Source: Paragordius varius
Lineage: Eukaryota > Nematomorpha
Length of the DNA stretch: 64,000 nt
Direction: 5' to 3'
Assembly (NCBI GenBank): GCA_964247055.1
Contig: OZ176051.1
Location: forward strand, 9,920,001 to 9,984,000
In this document: piece after piece, positions 1 through 13,298 of the stretch
How the letters are laid out: the number at the start of each line of letters is the position of its first letter
How positions within the stretch are numbered: position 1 is the first letter of the stretch
Position numbers and translations under genes: made by a program
The notes under the pieces: model-generated
Told to the model about the DNA's origin: nothing
Database searches by the model: none
What the model saw: the letters and a program-made list of their open reading frames with translations, nothing else

Positions 1-749
1 GTTTTACTGTACTCAAAGCATGGTTAAAGCGGTTTTAAGACCTTTAGATGTTATATACTTTATCTATAAATGGGATATTTTCTCTCAAATATGTTTTAAA
101 CTTCAAGTTTTAAATAATTTATTTAAAGCACAATTTCCATGAAAATTAAATTTGTCGATAAACTACCACAAAATCTTAGGAGCAATGTTTAGCATCATCT
201 TATAGAAAAAGTTGACTTAAATTGTATTTTTAGGGTTTCCATGCTTCAAATTACCATGAAACTCGCTTCACCAAAATTTGTGCCATAAATTAAATTTTTG
301 ATGTCAAAATAAAAAATATTTTCATTGTGGAATCTTGCCAATTTTATATAATTATAAAAAAACTTGCCTATTTTAGACAGTTTCAAAAATTTGAGATGCA
401 GCCCGTATGTTAAAATTCTATAAAAATGTTATTAAGTGATATTTTTCGAATGAAAATTAACTTTTCAATTATAAAATATAAATTATGCCATGATAGGGTA
501 GGGAGCACAGTTACGATTAGCTTAAAAATATTTTTTCAATAGGTTTCGCTTAAATATTATTATAATAAAAAATATGAGAGATCAAATAATTTTTAAAAGA
601 ATCAGACCAAGGAAAGCGAGAGAATTTGAATGTTATAATTTTTAGACATGGGATAAAGTTATTATGATGAGTTTCAGGTACTAGGCTTTTATTTAAAAAG
701 AACCTAATTTTTTATGAGGATTGTAAAAGCTTTGACATTCGCCTGCCCA
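1..749. other. AT-rich non-coding stretch
   Basis: No reading frame with recognisable similarity, no RNA gene and no clear repeat ends were seen in this interval. Confidence 0.5.
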
Positions 750-2115
750 GTAGAAATGTGATGTTGAAAATTGCGCAGTTTCGGGATACGAACTCTGAAC
801 CACACACACCGTTTAAATGTCCGTTATATAGATTATATCACTGTGTGCAATAGCTTATGACCAGCGTATTCATTTGCCGTAAAAATTTTTATTTGTTGAC
901 AACCTAGTTTTTGAAATATTGAGAGAAAATCGGAATCGGGCAAAGTATGAAAAAAGATAATTAAGGATCATTTAAAAAATAATGATAAAATTTGAGATAT
1001 TATGGTTTGTTATCATTTTAAAATATATATTCAATATATATAAAGAAAAACCTATAGTTAGGTTACTAAAATCTCAGCTCAAAAGATAGCGTTTTTCTTT
1101 TAACTTACATGAAAACCAAAAAATTTTAATGAAACTATAATAATAAAATACTAATTTTTAATTAATTACTTCCTAAGCTCCCTATTAAAATCTTAACATT
1201 CATATGTTATTCATAAAAAAAACTTATATATCAAAATAAAACCAAAAATACTTTTTTTTATTTTTGGATTTTTTTTGGTTTATGAGTGTATAAAAAATTT
1301 AAATTGTTTTATATTGGAATCTTTTATGAGTGGTAATTATTAAATATATAATTTATGCAAAATAGAATTTAAAAGTAGTGGAATATCATCCAATAAACCT
1401 AACAAATCTCTGTAACAAGTCTGTTATAAGACAAATTAATTATTGGGATTTGTGCGCATTGTTGGTTGATTTTCCATTTAATCCTATTTTGGGTTATATC
1501 ATTTATAATTCGCCTTCAAGTAAGATTCCAAAATAAAACAGTATAAATATTTTATACCCTCATAAACCAGATGACAAATAAATTTAAAAATAAAAAACAA
1601 TATTTTTTGGTTTTATTTTGATATCTATTTTTTTAGTGGAATATGAATGTTAAGATTTTAATAGTGAGTTTAGCTAGTAAAGAATTAAAAAAATATTTAA
1701 ATATAGTAAAAAAATGTCTTTTGAGTGTGTTAAAAAATGCCATCTTTTGAGCTGATATTTTATAGAAACCCTAACTATAATTTTAGGCTATTTATACATT
1801 GGAAATATATCCTAAAATTATAATAAACCATATAATCTCAAATTTTATCATTCTTTTCTGAATTATCCTTAATTATCCTATTTTCACTTTTTGCCCGATT
1901 TAGATTTTCTCTCAATATTTTAAAAACTAGGTTTTCAACAAATAATAATTTTTGGGGCAAATGAATTCGCTGGTTTTAGGCTATCTCATGAAAAAAAGTA
2001 TTTTTGTTAAAAAAGTTAACCCTCTTTTTTGCACACAATGTATTATACCATAATAGGCAAAATTAATGAATCGGCTAATCCCGCATATTAAGCTGCAATT
2101 TTTTGGGGGAATTTA
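750..2115. repeat. Long inverted repeat (fold-back-like), about 1.36 kb
   Basis: The left part (about 750-1290) reappears in reverse complement at about 1558-2115, with a loop of roughly 270 bp. Matching landmarks include CATTTGCC near 871 and GGCAAATG near 1957, TTTGTTGACAACCTAG near 892 against its counterpart near 1922, and the ends of the loop at about 1210-1286 and 1558-1637, both containing AAAACCAAAAA-type runs. The arms are clearly diverged and carry small gaps, so the structure is old. No coding sequence lies in it. It may be a fold-back or MITE-like transposon, or two inverted copies of one repeat that landed together. Confidence 0.6.
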
Positions 2116-2829
2116 ATTAACTAAATATTTTTGTGAATACATAAATTATATTCAAAAAGTAGAACGAAATTCGTTTGGTTATCATAGAATCGATTTGGTT
2201 TATGGGCCTGATTAATTTAGTGTTTGGAATTTTTTGTTATTATATTATAGTTCTCGGTATAAGTTCTTAGAATATGGGTCAAAATTTACGGTAATATTTT
2301 GCGCAGAAAGCGCTTAATTGATTTTAGGCTTCAATTTAGCATTTGAAGAATTTATTTATGGGTTCATACCGGATATTATTTTATACTCATCTGTATATTT
2401 TATAATCAATTTTTTGTGTAAGATGCCGCTGCACCTGAAAATTTTTATTAAAATTCGTGATAATCGTTTGTAAATTAAAAAAACTTTTAAATTATTTTAA
2501 ATTACAAGATATATAAAATTACATAAAAAAGATATTTTATTATTTAGATGTTTTAAATAAATTGCAGGTGTTATACAATATAACCCAACCTTTATAAAAT
2601 AGTACTAAATTTTGAGATAGAAATTAATATAATCGTTTTTTCAGAATTAATATAAAAAAATCATGCGACTACGGCTTTTTGCGCTACTTAAACGAATTCA
2701 AAAATTAAAATTTTTAGGGGTCTTTCTACAAAAATTATACAAACATCGTTTTGCTTTTACATGTACACGGTGTACCAAAAAAAATGAAATATATATATAT
2801 ATATATATATTCCGATAAGAAAATATATG
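2116..2829. other. Non-coding stretch with TA microsatellite
   Basis: Nothing recognisable apart from a short TA-dinucleotide run at about 2791-2810, next to the left end of the repeat that follows. Confidence 0.5.
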
Positions 2830-3472
2830 GAATTTCATGATGCATTTTGGGGTTTGCGAGGCATAAAAAATATTTACACTTTTGTGGCAAGTGCTCCATG
2901 TATGACAAAAGCAAAACTTGAGGCTATTTCATAAAATTTTTTTTTATGAAATGCTTCATTCCAAAAAATATTTGTAAAATATATCATAAAATACTTTTAA
3001 GCGCGATAAAATTTTTAATTGTCATCCAAAAAATATTTTTTATCATATTGTTTACACAATTTATTAAAACGATATAGAATCGCTTTTGATATTATAAAAT
3101 ACCTTTTCTATGTAATTTGATGATGCGGAACTTTTCTATCACTTCAAAATTATTAGAGATGTAAAAATGTAACAAAAATTTATTTTATTGACGAATTCCA
3201 GCGTTTTTGCGTATACTATAAAAGAACTACCCCGTTTTAGAAGAGCATTTGTGTTTCGGAGCCCACATCTATAAATTAAAATATAAAAATATTGTTTTGC
3301 TATTTATAAGTAGTTTATAATATTTACTAATATTTTTGGAATGAATTAGCTTTCATTAAAAAAAAATACTGGATAAATTTTGCCATTTTTTTATAGAGCA
3401 CTTACCACAAATAAAAATAACTTTCTATCCCTCGAAAGCCCCAAAACCTAAAGCACCATGATAATCCTGATA
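2830..3472. repeat. Dispersed terminal-inverted-repeat element (GTATCAGG family), copy 1
   Basis: The left end (about 2830-2910) contains TTTACACTTTTGTGGCAAG and TGCTCCAT; the right end (about 3400-3472) contains the reverse complement of the same motifs (GAGCACTTACCACAAA and GCACCATGATAATCCTGATAC without its last base). The same ends occur at about 10674-11140, 18775, 20735, 34056, 34656 and 38345, so this is a dispersed family with inverted ends of roughly 80-90 bp. No transposase frame is visible in any copy, so the copies look non-autonomous. Confidence 0.6.
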
Positions 3473-3699
3473 CAATTTTTTATCTTTACCAAGATGTTTT
3501 TCCCCCGATTTTATACTGTGTATATATTATTAAGATTTATTTTTAAAATATTTTACCTTTTAAATAAAAAATTAGCTAAGTAAGAAATATTTTTATGAGC
3601 TCGATAACCCTTCCCAAAATTACACCGTTCCGACTCCTCTACTTAGTTTTAAAATAATGTTATTTCCGTCACAGTTAACTTATATATATATATATATAA

Positions 3700-5300
3700 C
3701 TAGCGTAAATCTCGTGCTGCTACGGAGCCCGAGGAAGTCGTTCGGACTTCTGGGGGATGGGGGGGGGGGGGCTCTTTATAAAAAAGGGAGAATACAATCA
3801 TCCACATATGTAAATTATTTCGAAACAAAATTTAATAGCTATAATCTCATAAGAATTTCAAAACGGTGCATTCATAGTAATATATTGTTTATTGGGGGGG
3901 AAATCGATTCAAAAAATTATTTTTGTGGACTTTGTTTTTTTGAAAAAATGGCATTTTACGGGGGTTGCGGGTAAAAAGAGGGCCTAAATAAAAAAGGTGA
4001 GTCGACTCTGTTAGGCGCGATCAAAAATAAGTAAACAAAAATCATATTTGAAATTGAATGGTCCAACACGTTCTCCAGAAAATTGTCTCAAAGACACGAT
4101 TTTTGTGGAATTCTGTTTTCAAAAAAAACGTTTTTCATACGGGGTAGACCTGAACTGGGGGCCTATTTCAAAAAAAGGGCGAAGCTATTGTCGGGGCATT
4201 CATTAATGATTATATTTTTTCAGTGTTTGGATTTGAATGGGTCTACCGGTTTTCCGGTACCAGATCACAGAGCCAGCATTTTCCATTTTTATAAATATAT
4301 AGATTACCATAAATAATGTTTTTTTATCCATATATTATTTAACATCCTATACATATGATAACTCCTTACTCAGCAGCTATCATCAAAGAAACGCTTGACT
4401 AAAATTTTTGGTTTTTATCAGATAATACGAAAAATCCTCATTAAATTTTTACAGTCTCATACCTTATTTTTTTGAAAAAATGGCATTTTACGGGGGTAGC
4501 GGGTAAAAAGAGGGCCTAAATCAAAAAAGTGAGTCGACTATGTTAAGCGCGATCAAAAATAAGACAAAAATCATATTTGAAATTGAATGGTCCAACACGT
4601 TCTCCGGAAAATTTTCTTAACCTGTTTTTTACACGGGGTATGCGCGAACTGGGGACCTAATTCCAAAAAAGGGCCAAGCTATAGTCGGGACATTTATTAA
4701 TGACTATATTTTTTCGATAATTGGATTTGATTGGGTTCACCGGTTTTTCGGAAACAGATCACAAAGTTACATGAGGAATGAGTTTTTAGCGGGTAGCTCT
4801 TCACCCAGTAGCTATCATCAAAGAAACTTTTGACTCAAATTTTTGCCTTTTAACAGGGAATATGTGGAATCCTTAAAGAATTTTTACAGTCTCATACCTA
4901 GGGCGAAAAATAGATTTAAAAATTGTAGACTTTGTTTTCTGAAAAAATGGCATTTTACGGGGGGAGTGGGTAAAACAGGGCCTAAATCACAAAAGCGAGA
5001 CGACTATGTTGGGCGTAATTGAAAATAAGTAAACAAAAATCATATTTGAAATTGAATGGTGTAACACGTTCTCCAGAAAATTGTCGCAAAGACACGATTT
5101 TTGTGGACTTCTATTTTCAAAAAAACCCGTTTTTCACACGGGGTGGGCCCGAACTGGGGGCCTATTTCAAAAAAAGGGCCAAGCCTTTGTCGTGCATTCA
5201 TTAATGATTATATTTTTTCAGTGTTTGGATTTGAATGGGTCTACCGGTTTTCTGGTACCAGATCACAAAGTCAGCATTTTCCATTTTTTTAAATATTAGA
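3700..5300 (-). mobile_element. Helitron-like non-autonomous element, copy A
   Basis: Read on the minus strand the element starts with TCTAATATTT at 5300 and ends with CTAG at 3703-3700. It is preceded by A and followed by T. Just inside the CTAG end lies a stem-loop (3711-3733, arms CTCG/CGAG around GCTGC/GCAGC with one mismatch), and next to it a second palindrome plus a G/C homopolymer run (about 3757-3772). The 5'-TC, hairpin, CTAG-3' and A/T target are the classic Helitron signature. The body is about three tandem copies of the ~525-bp unit that is further amplified in the 39.4-46.7 kb element. No Rep/helicase gene is present. Two independent copies sharing the exact ends make the boundaries credible. 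Confidence 0.7.
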
Positions 5301-6539
5301 TTAGATAAATTTACAGCTATTGTTGCCAAATTTTTTCCTAAATTTTAATCATTACATAAAATTTAAAAAATATTTGGTGGTGTTTGAGTTGGTTTATTAC
5401 CTTCATTCTTTTGATAATCGCCCCAAAAAAATTTGTTTTATCCAATATCATAATAGGTATTTAAAGTATTCATATTTTAAAAATTTTGTGGCAGAATACT
5501 ACCCGAAATAAATAAGTGTTAAAGGATTTGTTCTTTTGAAAATTATATTTATAATGTGTTTACAATAAATATATAATTAAAATTGAGCCCAGCATATCAT
5601 ATAACAAAGGCGTGATGTACAGCACTATTTCATGTAAACATGCTTTTTTATAGGATAAAATCTAATTTCTCAAGGGCCGTGCACCATACAGTACCAACTA
5701 TTATTGCTTTGATAAATATACAAGTATTATTTACTCCTAAATATGTCAAAAATTTAAATAGAGCCATAAACATCACTATGGCACATCAAATCCATGGGCC
5801 GCGGTCTGAGTACCACTTCTCCTAAAAGATTGGAAAATAAACCGAAAACGCAGAGATATTGCGATAATTTTTATCATATGGTAATATATGACGACAAAAC
5901 GAATTTTTGAATAGAGGCATTGCCTTAAAAAGTTTCGTTTGCTTATCACTTTTATATTTTTCAAAAAGATTACAATTTCTCCCTTATCCTATCACTAAAA
6001 ATTAAAAATTAAGAGTTGAAATCAGCACCATCAAGATTGGTTTTAGAAGTTAAATGCCTCACAATCTTAGAAATATTAAATGGCAAATTAATTTTTGTTA
6101 AAAAATGTAATTTTTTTTGGAAAATTCACAATTATTATTAAAAACTATGAGCTGTCCTTGAAAAAACCGAAAAAGCCGAGATTGGGCGATAAAAATTAAC
6201 TATATTATACCAACAATACTTTACATGCTGTTGAAGTGATAAATTAGCCATTTATTTTGGAATGAATAAAGCAACTTTGAAATATATAGGCAATTCACCA
6301 GAATCATGAATAAATATATACAAACAATCATAATTGTTATATGTACAATTGGAGGCATACAACAGATGATTAACATAAGTTTTTATGCATTGTGTTATAA
6401 ACATGAATCAATTTTTACCCATATAAAATTTATATGTATACGTATAGAGTCAGTTATGGAAAACAAATGCTTTTTTATAGAGGCTTATATTGGTGGAGGT
6501 ATATAAATTACAATTTTACAATGAGAACATATAAACGTT
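5301..6539. other. AT-rich intergenic stretch
   Basis: Lies between the Helitron-like copy and the 3' end of the RGS gene. Short open frames here resemble nothing known, and no repeat ends or RNA gene were recognised. Confidence 0.5.
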
Positions 6540-9500
6540 TTAGGCAGTAGGATTTTTCGGACGATATTTATCAACTAAATTTTTGTAAAAGGTGGAATTG
6601 ATAAATCTTGGATAGGAATCACGATGCATCAAAGTGTAAATTTGTAATTGGGCTTCGTCAAATGTTTCACGAGAAGGCTCAATCATTTTACGATTTATAA
6701 GTTCTCGAACCCGAGAATCCAAACTGACCTGTATTTCATTTAAAAAATATAATATAATTTTAAATGTAAAATAGGAGGATTAAAAGAAATATAACCATCT
6801 AAAAATATATCCCATAATAAAAAATCAGTGTAAAGGAAGTTAAACTTTGATTAACCCGTCTATAAAGTAGCGTGTGCTATTCAGCTTTGATTAATGCTTA
6901 AATTTGGCTGATAATTGAATTACATTGAATGGCTAACTTTTAACACCTTGCCATTTTTATCATGGATACAAATCGCTAAACTAACATTTATTATTGTATG
7001 AAAATATTGACAGTTATAAAATATGCACCTTGGAAAATATTACCCTTTTTATAAGATTAAAATTCTAAATTTTTACGAATTCGTGGCTAACTATTGCAGA
7101 ATATTATATTTCTGAGTGATTATTTCAAAACTTGTATTTATACGATATATAAATAAATGATTGGGTTAAACATAGAAAAGATTTATTTAAATAATTATCT
7201 CGACCATGAGTATGATTTTATAGAAATGTAAGGCCTCAATTCACATTTATGAAAATTTCTTAAAACATTTGGTTTAAAAAATCGATTTTAATATCTTTGT
7301 GATAAAAATTAGAGTTTTAACATTAATCGTAAAAAAATCGATCGCCCAAAACCAATGTATACCAAAGGATGAGTTTACTGATTAAAATATTTTTAAACCT
7401 TTTATAATATATAGCTGTTTAGTCTCAAAATAGCAAACAATATCAAAAATATAAATAAAATCTATTTTCAGCCACATTGTCAAGTTTTTAGATTGACATA
7501 AGTTTTAACGACTAAATTTGGCATAGATTGCCTGATCTTTTCAGACTTTTGTTAATATATTTTTTTACTTGATTGGTAGTTATAAAAACAATTGAATAAT
7601 TTGTTTCGTAAAAACCTCTTTAGGAGACAGAATGGAAATGTAATCTTCATAAATCATCCGAGCCTTTTCCTCAATAGCTTCCTGATTTTCTTCTTTCCTT
7701 AACTCTTCACACGCCATCCAAAACAACATGTTCTCTTCACTGTATTCATGCTTCAAAAATTCTCGGAATGTATTACGTCCACCTACAATTTAATGTTATA
7801 GTTTTTAAAAAAATTTAATGGCTTTAATAGATTTTTACAATTTCTGTTAGATGAGTGCAATTACAATTTACCTGCAAACAGGGATTCATATTACCATACA
7901 AAGTAAATCAATATAAAATGATTTTGGCTTTAGTTATTAATATATGTTTCCAGCTTAATTCTCTTGTGTATTTTAAAAAGGCTTCAAGGTCCACCACACA
8001 TTTATGTTATTTGAAGGTTACACATATTCTTTTTTATAGTAATATATAAAAAGTTTTAACAAAATTTTTGCTTATTCTTATGAGTTATTACATAACGTTT
8101 ATTAAAACCATAAATATTACCAGGAGTTTAATTTGGATTACACATTTAATTTGAGAAAATTTATGTTATACTCTTGTATTTTCAAAATTTGCAAATTAAT
8201 TAAAAATGAATTCAGTGATTAATTTATAAAAAAATAATTAATTTTGTCATAAAATATGCAATTGGGTATTTTATACACGTTATATTCATAACAAAAAAAT
8301 CGAATGTGATTAATTTGAAAGTAAATCATCCAAAATCAAAAAATGTCTATAGGACTGCAAATACTAAAATAAAAAATTCATCACACTATCAGTAAAAACT
8401 CTATGGTTCGCCCAACGCCTGAAACTATATCCATATGATTAAAGCATTTTGTAATGGAAGATTTAATTGTTTTGTTCATTTATAATTGATTTTGTTTTAG
8501 ATTTTTTAAATAAAGTATATTCCAAAAAACATATATAGTATCTTATTTCAAAAAAAACATAAGTGAAGTGGCGATTTTTTCATTGTATTTAATTAAAAAA
8601 TTTTTTTTATATTATATCACCTTAAAATAACCCGATCAGAATAATATAATAATCAAATTTAAGCCGTAAAATCCATATCAATATATTATTATGCGAAACT
8701 TCCTAATACACTAAACCAAAATTATTAAATTAAACCATACTTAGCTGTCATCAGGTTAATTAAAAGTCCATTTATCAAAAAAGCTAAATACAAAGATAAA
8801 AAATATTTAAAAATAATTACACGGTGTTTTCATTAATCGATCAAAGGATGTTTCCCAGGCCTTTATTTCGTCGTAGGATAGCCTGTGAAATGATATAAAA
8901 AGTAAAATATTTTAACATATACTAATTATTATTTTTTTAATTAAAATAAATGTTTTCCTATTTTTCCCTAAAAAATATATTATAAGGCGTACTGTTCAAT
9001 TTCTGCTATGGAGCCTTGTTTGGATTCGCGCTTTTTAATACTATTTTTGCGTTCATTGACCAGAGGTAGCCTAGATTATTTTGAATATTGCAAAAATATA
9101 AAATTAGTTTTTTTAATTAAAATATAAGCCGGGATAAAAAATATATTTTATATATGAAATCTTTAACAGGATGTTAAAAAATATCACAAATCTCAATTTT
9201 ACTAAAATATTGAAAAAAATTCTAATTTATTGCGCTCATCAACGAATTTTAACATTGACAATTATGGAAATATAATTTTTATAAATTATTTCCTATACTT
9301 GTCTTAAACAAAATGGCAATATATTTTTCTCAGGATATCAAAAAATCAGTAGGAGCTTTAAAAAGTCTGCTAAAAACAGCTCTTGCCCACAAAAATTTAA
9401 AATTAAAGTATTTAAAATTAAATTTGTCCTCAAACTCAGAGTAATTAAAATAGAAAGTAGTATAAATAAAATTTTTGTTTAAACTACTCATCTTTCTTAA

Positions 9501-12500
9501 TTTCATAGCAACTTATTTAGTATAACAGATTATACCAGGAACATTTGCAACAGCCACACCAACAGAAACAACATTTCCTATCCGGCTTTGAGATGCTTAT
9601 GTTTGTTTGAGATCTTCGACCCACACCTGGGCCCAAGTATGGTTGGTCCGCCGCATCAATCGGAACCGGTTTGTTGTGTTTATGAATGATTCCACCACTA
9701 GATTTCGAAAGGGAAATGATCGATGAATTAGCCGGTTGAGATGAACGAGCTGCAGTTTTAACACGCTGACCACTGCTACTTCCAGAGGATGGTTTGCTTT
9801 GACTCACTCGATTGATATTATTTGAATGAGTTTTGGAGTTGCGTGGTCCCTTGGGCTCCTCCTCACTTTTGGGTTGATGATGTTTTAAATTAACACTAAC
9901 ACTACTATCCTTAATACTGTTCTCATTAAGTTTTGTATTTGTGCCTGATTCGATTGTCGGAGAATGAATTGTCGATTTTACCCGTGATATATTGTTATCG
10001 TTATTAATAGGTATGGAAGATTTGATAGTTGTCGGTGTAGAAACTGTATTCGTTTCTCTCACCATTGGACTATGGATAGAATCTTTTGCGAAATACGAAG
10101 GAGTATTGCCAGAAGTATTTACATTATGGCCCACCGCATTTTCCGCACCATTTGCTCCATTTTCTATATTAGTACCTTTACCATTATTTACATTGTTTGA
10201 TAGATTTGTCTCTGAGGGTGAAGTATTGGATGGCTTCTCGTTGACACCGACGTTATCACTTTCTTCCGCATTGTTATTATTTTGATTATTGTTTTTAGCT
10301 CCATAGAATGATTCACTCCACAGTTCTGGTCCATATGTTTCTGAGGATTCTGATGTCGTTTTTATCCGTGATTCTGAGATAGTTTTGTAAATTAAGATTA
10401 TAATTATATAGATATTAAGTGGTGATTACTTTGGGGAGTTTATGATTCAAAAATTATTGGTTTACTCAAATTTAAGTAGATCAAATTTAAATGTAGTTTT
10501 TTAAATTTATTTCTTCCAAACAAAGTTGTATTAAAGAATATATAATATTATTTAGTATAATTTATACAAAAGTTATCTGTATTTAAATCATATGCCCTAT
10601 TATTAATTAATACTGTGCCCGAAATCGGGGGTTAAAAAATAACCTAGAAAGTATATATATTCCTAAGATAAATGTTCAGGATTTTCATGGTGTTTTTGGT
10701 TATGGGACTTACGAGTAATTTAAAAAAGTTATTTGCACTTTTGTGGTTATTGCTCGATATCATATAATCGCATAATTATCGCACGTTGTTGAATAATTCT
10801 TTGGCTAGAATGCTTTATTCCAAAAATATCAATAAAAATAAATTTAAGACAATAACTTTAGTGGACCCCAAAAATCCCAAATTTTTGAGCCCTTCCAAAA
10901 TGACTTCTTATAGTGATTTTATACCGTTTCCACTGCCTCAATATACTATAATACTCGCTACATCAAAACTTTGCCATATTTAATTTTCAAGAAAAATATC
11001 CATTTTTTCGAAGGCTTTTTTCAAAAAACTTAGCAATATTTCTGATATGGAGTGGCTAGCACAAAAGTATAAATAACTTTTTTAAATTACTGGTAAGGGT
11101 TAAAACCAAAAGCACCATGATAATTTCTCATATGCGATTATGTTTGATCTATTAATCTCTAATAGCACATATTTGGAAGAGATTGGAAAGCATTTTAACA
11201 AATCTTTAAATGATAAATTGGTAACATCGACTCCAAAAAAATAATAAATTAAAATGTAATTAATTTTTTAATCAGATTACATAAAACGATCCAATAAATC
11301 AAGAGCGTTAATTTTATAAAAAATTTATAAACATTCCTTTCATGTTTATATTATGAAAAAAGCATAAGAATATCAGTTATTTAATAAAATATTTTGATGA
11401 TAAAAATTAAAATCAAATACCAACGCTCTTTTACATTTTTTGAGCAAAAATTATTTACATACATAGCATAGTTTGCATCTTTTGCAATTTTAAAACTTTA
11501 ATAAGAGCTATTCAGCATTTCTATTAATTTATAATATAAAGTCTACCTTTTTGTATATTCCAAAAATCTATTTTGGACAGGAAGCTGTTTTAAAAGTTTT
11601 TATTTCATAAATAAAACTTAAAATTACAAGTTATTTTATGATGAAAAATACATAGGTGTTATGCTTGTGTTATAATTTGATCCGATATTTAAAAATTGAG
11701 GCAGCTAAAATATATTTTTGTTTTTTAAATTATATGAAATTCTGTGTGAAATATCATAACCTTGGTCCAAATGATGAATCATATGATTTTATTAAAAAAT
11801 CAACCATATGGATAAAATTTTAATTTTTTTAAAATAATTATAACTGGTTTTTATATTTTGAAGGCCTCATTTTTTAATTACGAAATGAAATAAAATGCAA
11901 AATACCATCATGAACCTAACACACCCCTGAATTCAAACACCGAATATTTTAAAATCACCCTGGATATTTATAGTACAACCCAAAATAAATAAGGTGTTTT
12001 TAAAAATTAGCTATTTTAATATTTTTAAAAAATTAAATTTCGTTTAAAATTAACATTTAGAAAAAATAAGAAATCAACTATCCATAGAGAAATATTATAT
12101 ATTAATAATGAGTTATAAATAACTTAAATCCTAATTTATTTTTCGGGTTAATAGTAATATTAAGGGTGAATAGAAATGTTGAAGGCTGAATTCGATTAAA
12201 TTGTATATTTAAAATCATCTGTTGATTAATTTGCAATTTTAAAGGATAACTCACTGTAAATAAGCTGACTATTATGACTCCAAGTTTAACTATACAGGCA
12301 TGTCTGTATTTAATTTTGTAAAGACAATTATATCAAAGAAATTAAGAATATATACCCAGTTGGGGCACAGTCAAAATAATATTTTCCAAAGCTTCAGAAG
12401 AGCCAGAAAAACTTGACGATGTCGTAGTAGTTTGTGGTGTACATAAAAATGTATCAGTAGATTTGTTTTGTAAATGCATTAAGGATAAGGAATTCTTGGA

Positions 12501-13298
12501 ATTATTAAGTAGAGATAAAGACGCAGTCGAATAAATACAAGACTTACTGTCATGGTTAGTGTCAACAATAGAGTGAGATGAAATGGTACAAAATAAATCT
12601 TGTGTTTGGGTAAGTTCCATGCCAATTTCACTCCTATCATCGTTAAAATAAATTTGTGGCACCTCATAGTTGAATGACCAATATGGATCATGCTTAATAC
12701 TATTATGACAACATGAAATGGAACTGGTGAATTTCGGATTAGACTTTGAATTTAATAAGTTTGTATGATGATAAGAATATTTCTCATTGAATCCATCAGT
12801 AATTTTGGTTGTATTAGAATCTATGTCTTCACAACAAGAATGATCAATACAATCCACAAAGTTATCGAAGACACTATTAAAATCTGTTTCATGGAAAATA
12901 CTTAGACTTGACCTGGCAGAATTGGAAGTTTTCCATTTAGATTCTGATGTACCTGGCAATCTTCTCTTACAGTTCGGACATTTGTGACAGGATGAATTCG
13001 CTTGGATATCAAAATATTCTGTATCTGAATCGAATGTTGAATTATCTAATTCCTTATAATTGCCGTAACTTTTGACCTTTTTAATCTTTTTTATGTTGTT
13101 TACCCGTACTGACGTTAACATTTGTGCCATAAAATTATTGTTATTTGGTGAATGTGATTTATAGCTTGTTCGACATTGCAAAGATTCAGGACAATGGTTA
13201 TTGGAAAAAGCTGGTGTTGTACTTTTACGATATTTCAGGAGTGGTATATTGTCAGAACTCAGAGCCAAAAATGTTTCACAGGCGTAGGGGAGTAGCAT
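6540..13298 (-). CDS. Regulator of G-protein signalling, RZ class (RGS17/19/20-like), long N-terminus
   Basis: GTPase-activating protein for G-alpha subunits, probably membrane-tethered. Exons: 13298-12356, 10373-9536, 9070-8993, 8882-8821, 7782-7616, 6728-6540; phases agree throughout and give 758 residues. The C-terminal RGS domain (about residues 625-745) is unmistakable: SEENMLFWMACEE, EEKARMIYEDYISILSPKE, VSLDSRVREL and LQIYTLMHRDSYPRF. Just before it, residues about 582-594 form the cysteine string (CCFCWCGCCKCSW), a palmitoylation site typical of the RZ class. The preceding ~580 residues are Ser/Asn/Thr-rich and look disordered; RZ proteins are usually only 200-280 residues. The start ATG at 13298 has an in-frame stop two codons upstream. 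Joining exon 1 to exon 2 rests on matching phase 1 at a GTATAT donor and CTCAG acceptor, so the extreme N-terminus is less certain (0.6) than the rest. Confidence 0.88.
10674..11140. repeat. GTATCAGG-family inverted-end element, copy 2
   Basis: Lies inside the long first intron of the RGS gene. Left end: TTTTCATGGTGTTTTTGG and CTTACGAG, then TTGCACTTTTGTGG; right end: CACAAAAGTATAAATAACTT and ACCAAAAGCACCATGATAAT. About 470 bp, no coding capacity. Confidence 0.6.
11925..12215. repeat. Worn copy of the TTCAAATTCACCC inverted-repeat family
   Basis: Inside RGS intron 1. The core matches the better-preserved copy at 27474-27830 (ATTAATAATGAGTTATA, AAATTTCGTTTAAAATTA against AAATTTTGTTTAAAATTA), and the ends keep remnants of the CACCC/GGGTG repeats. 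Diverged, therefore probably the oldest copy in the window. Confidence 0.5.

Noticed and set aside
10134-10134. GTG start at 10134 for the RGS cysteine-string exon
   Set aside because: Animal genes start with ATG, the frame stays open upstream to a splice acceptor at 10373, and the phase matches the exon ending at 12356.
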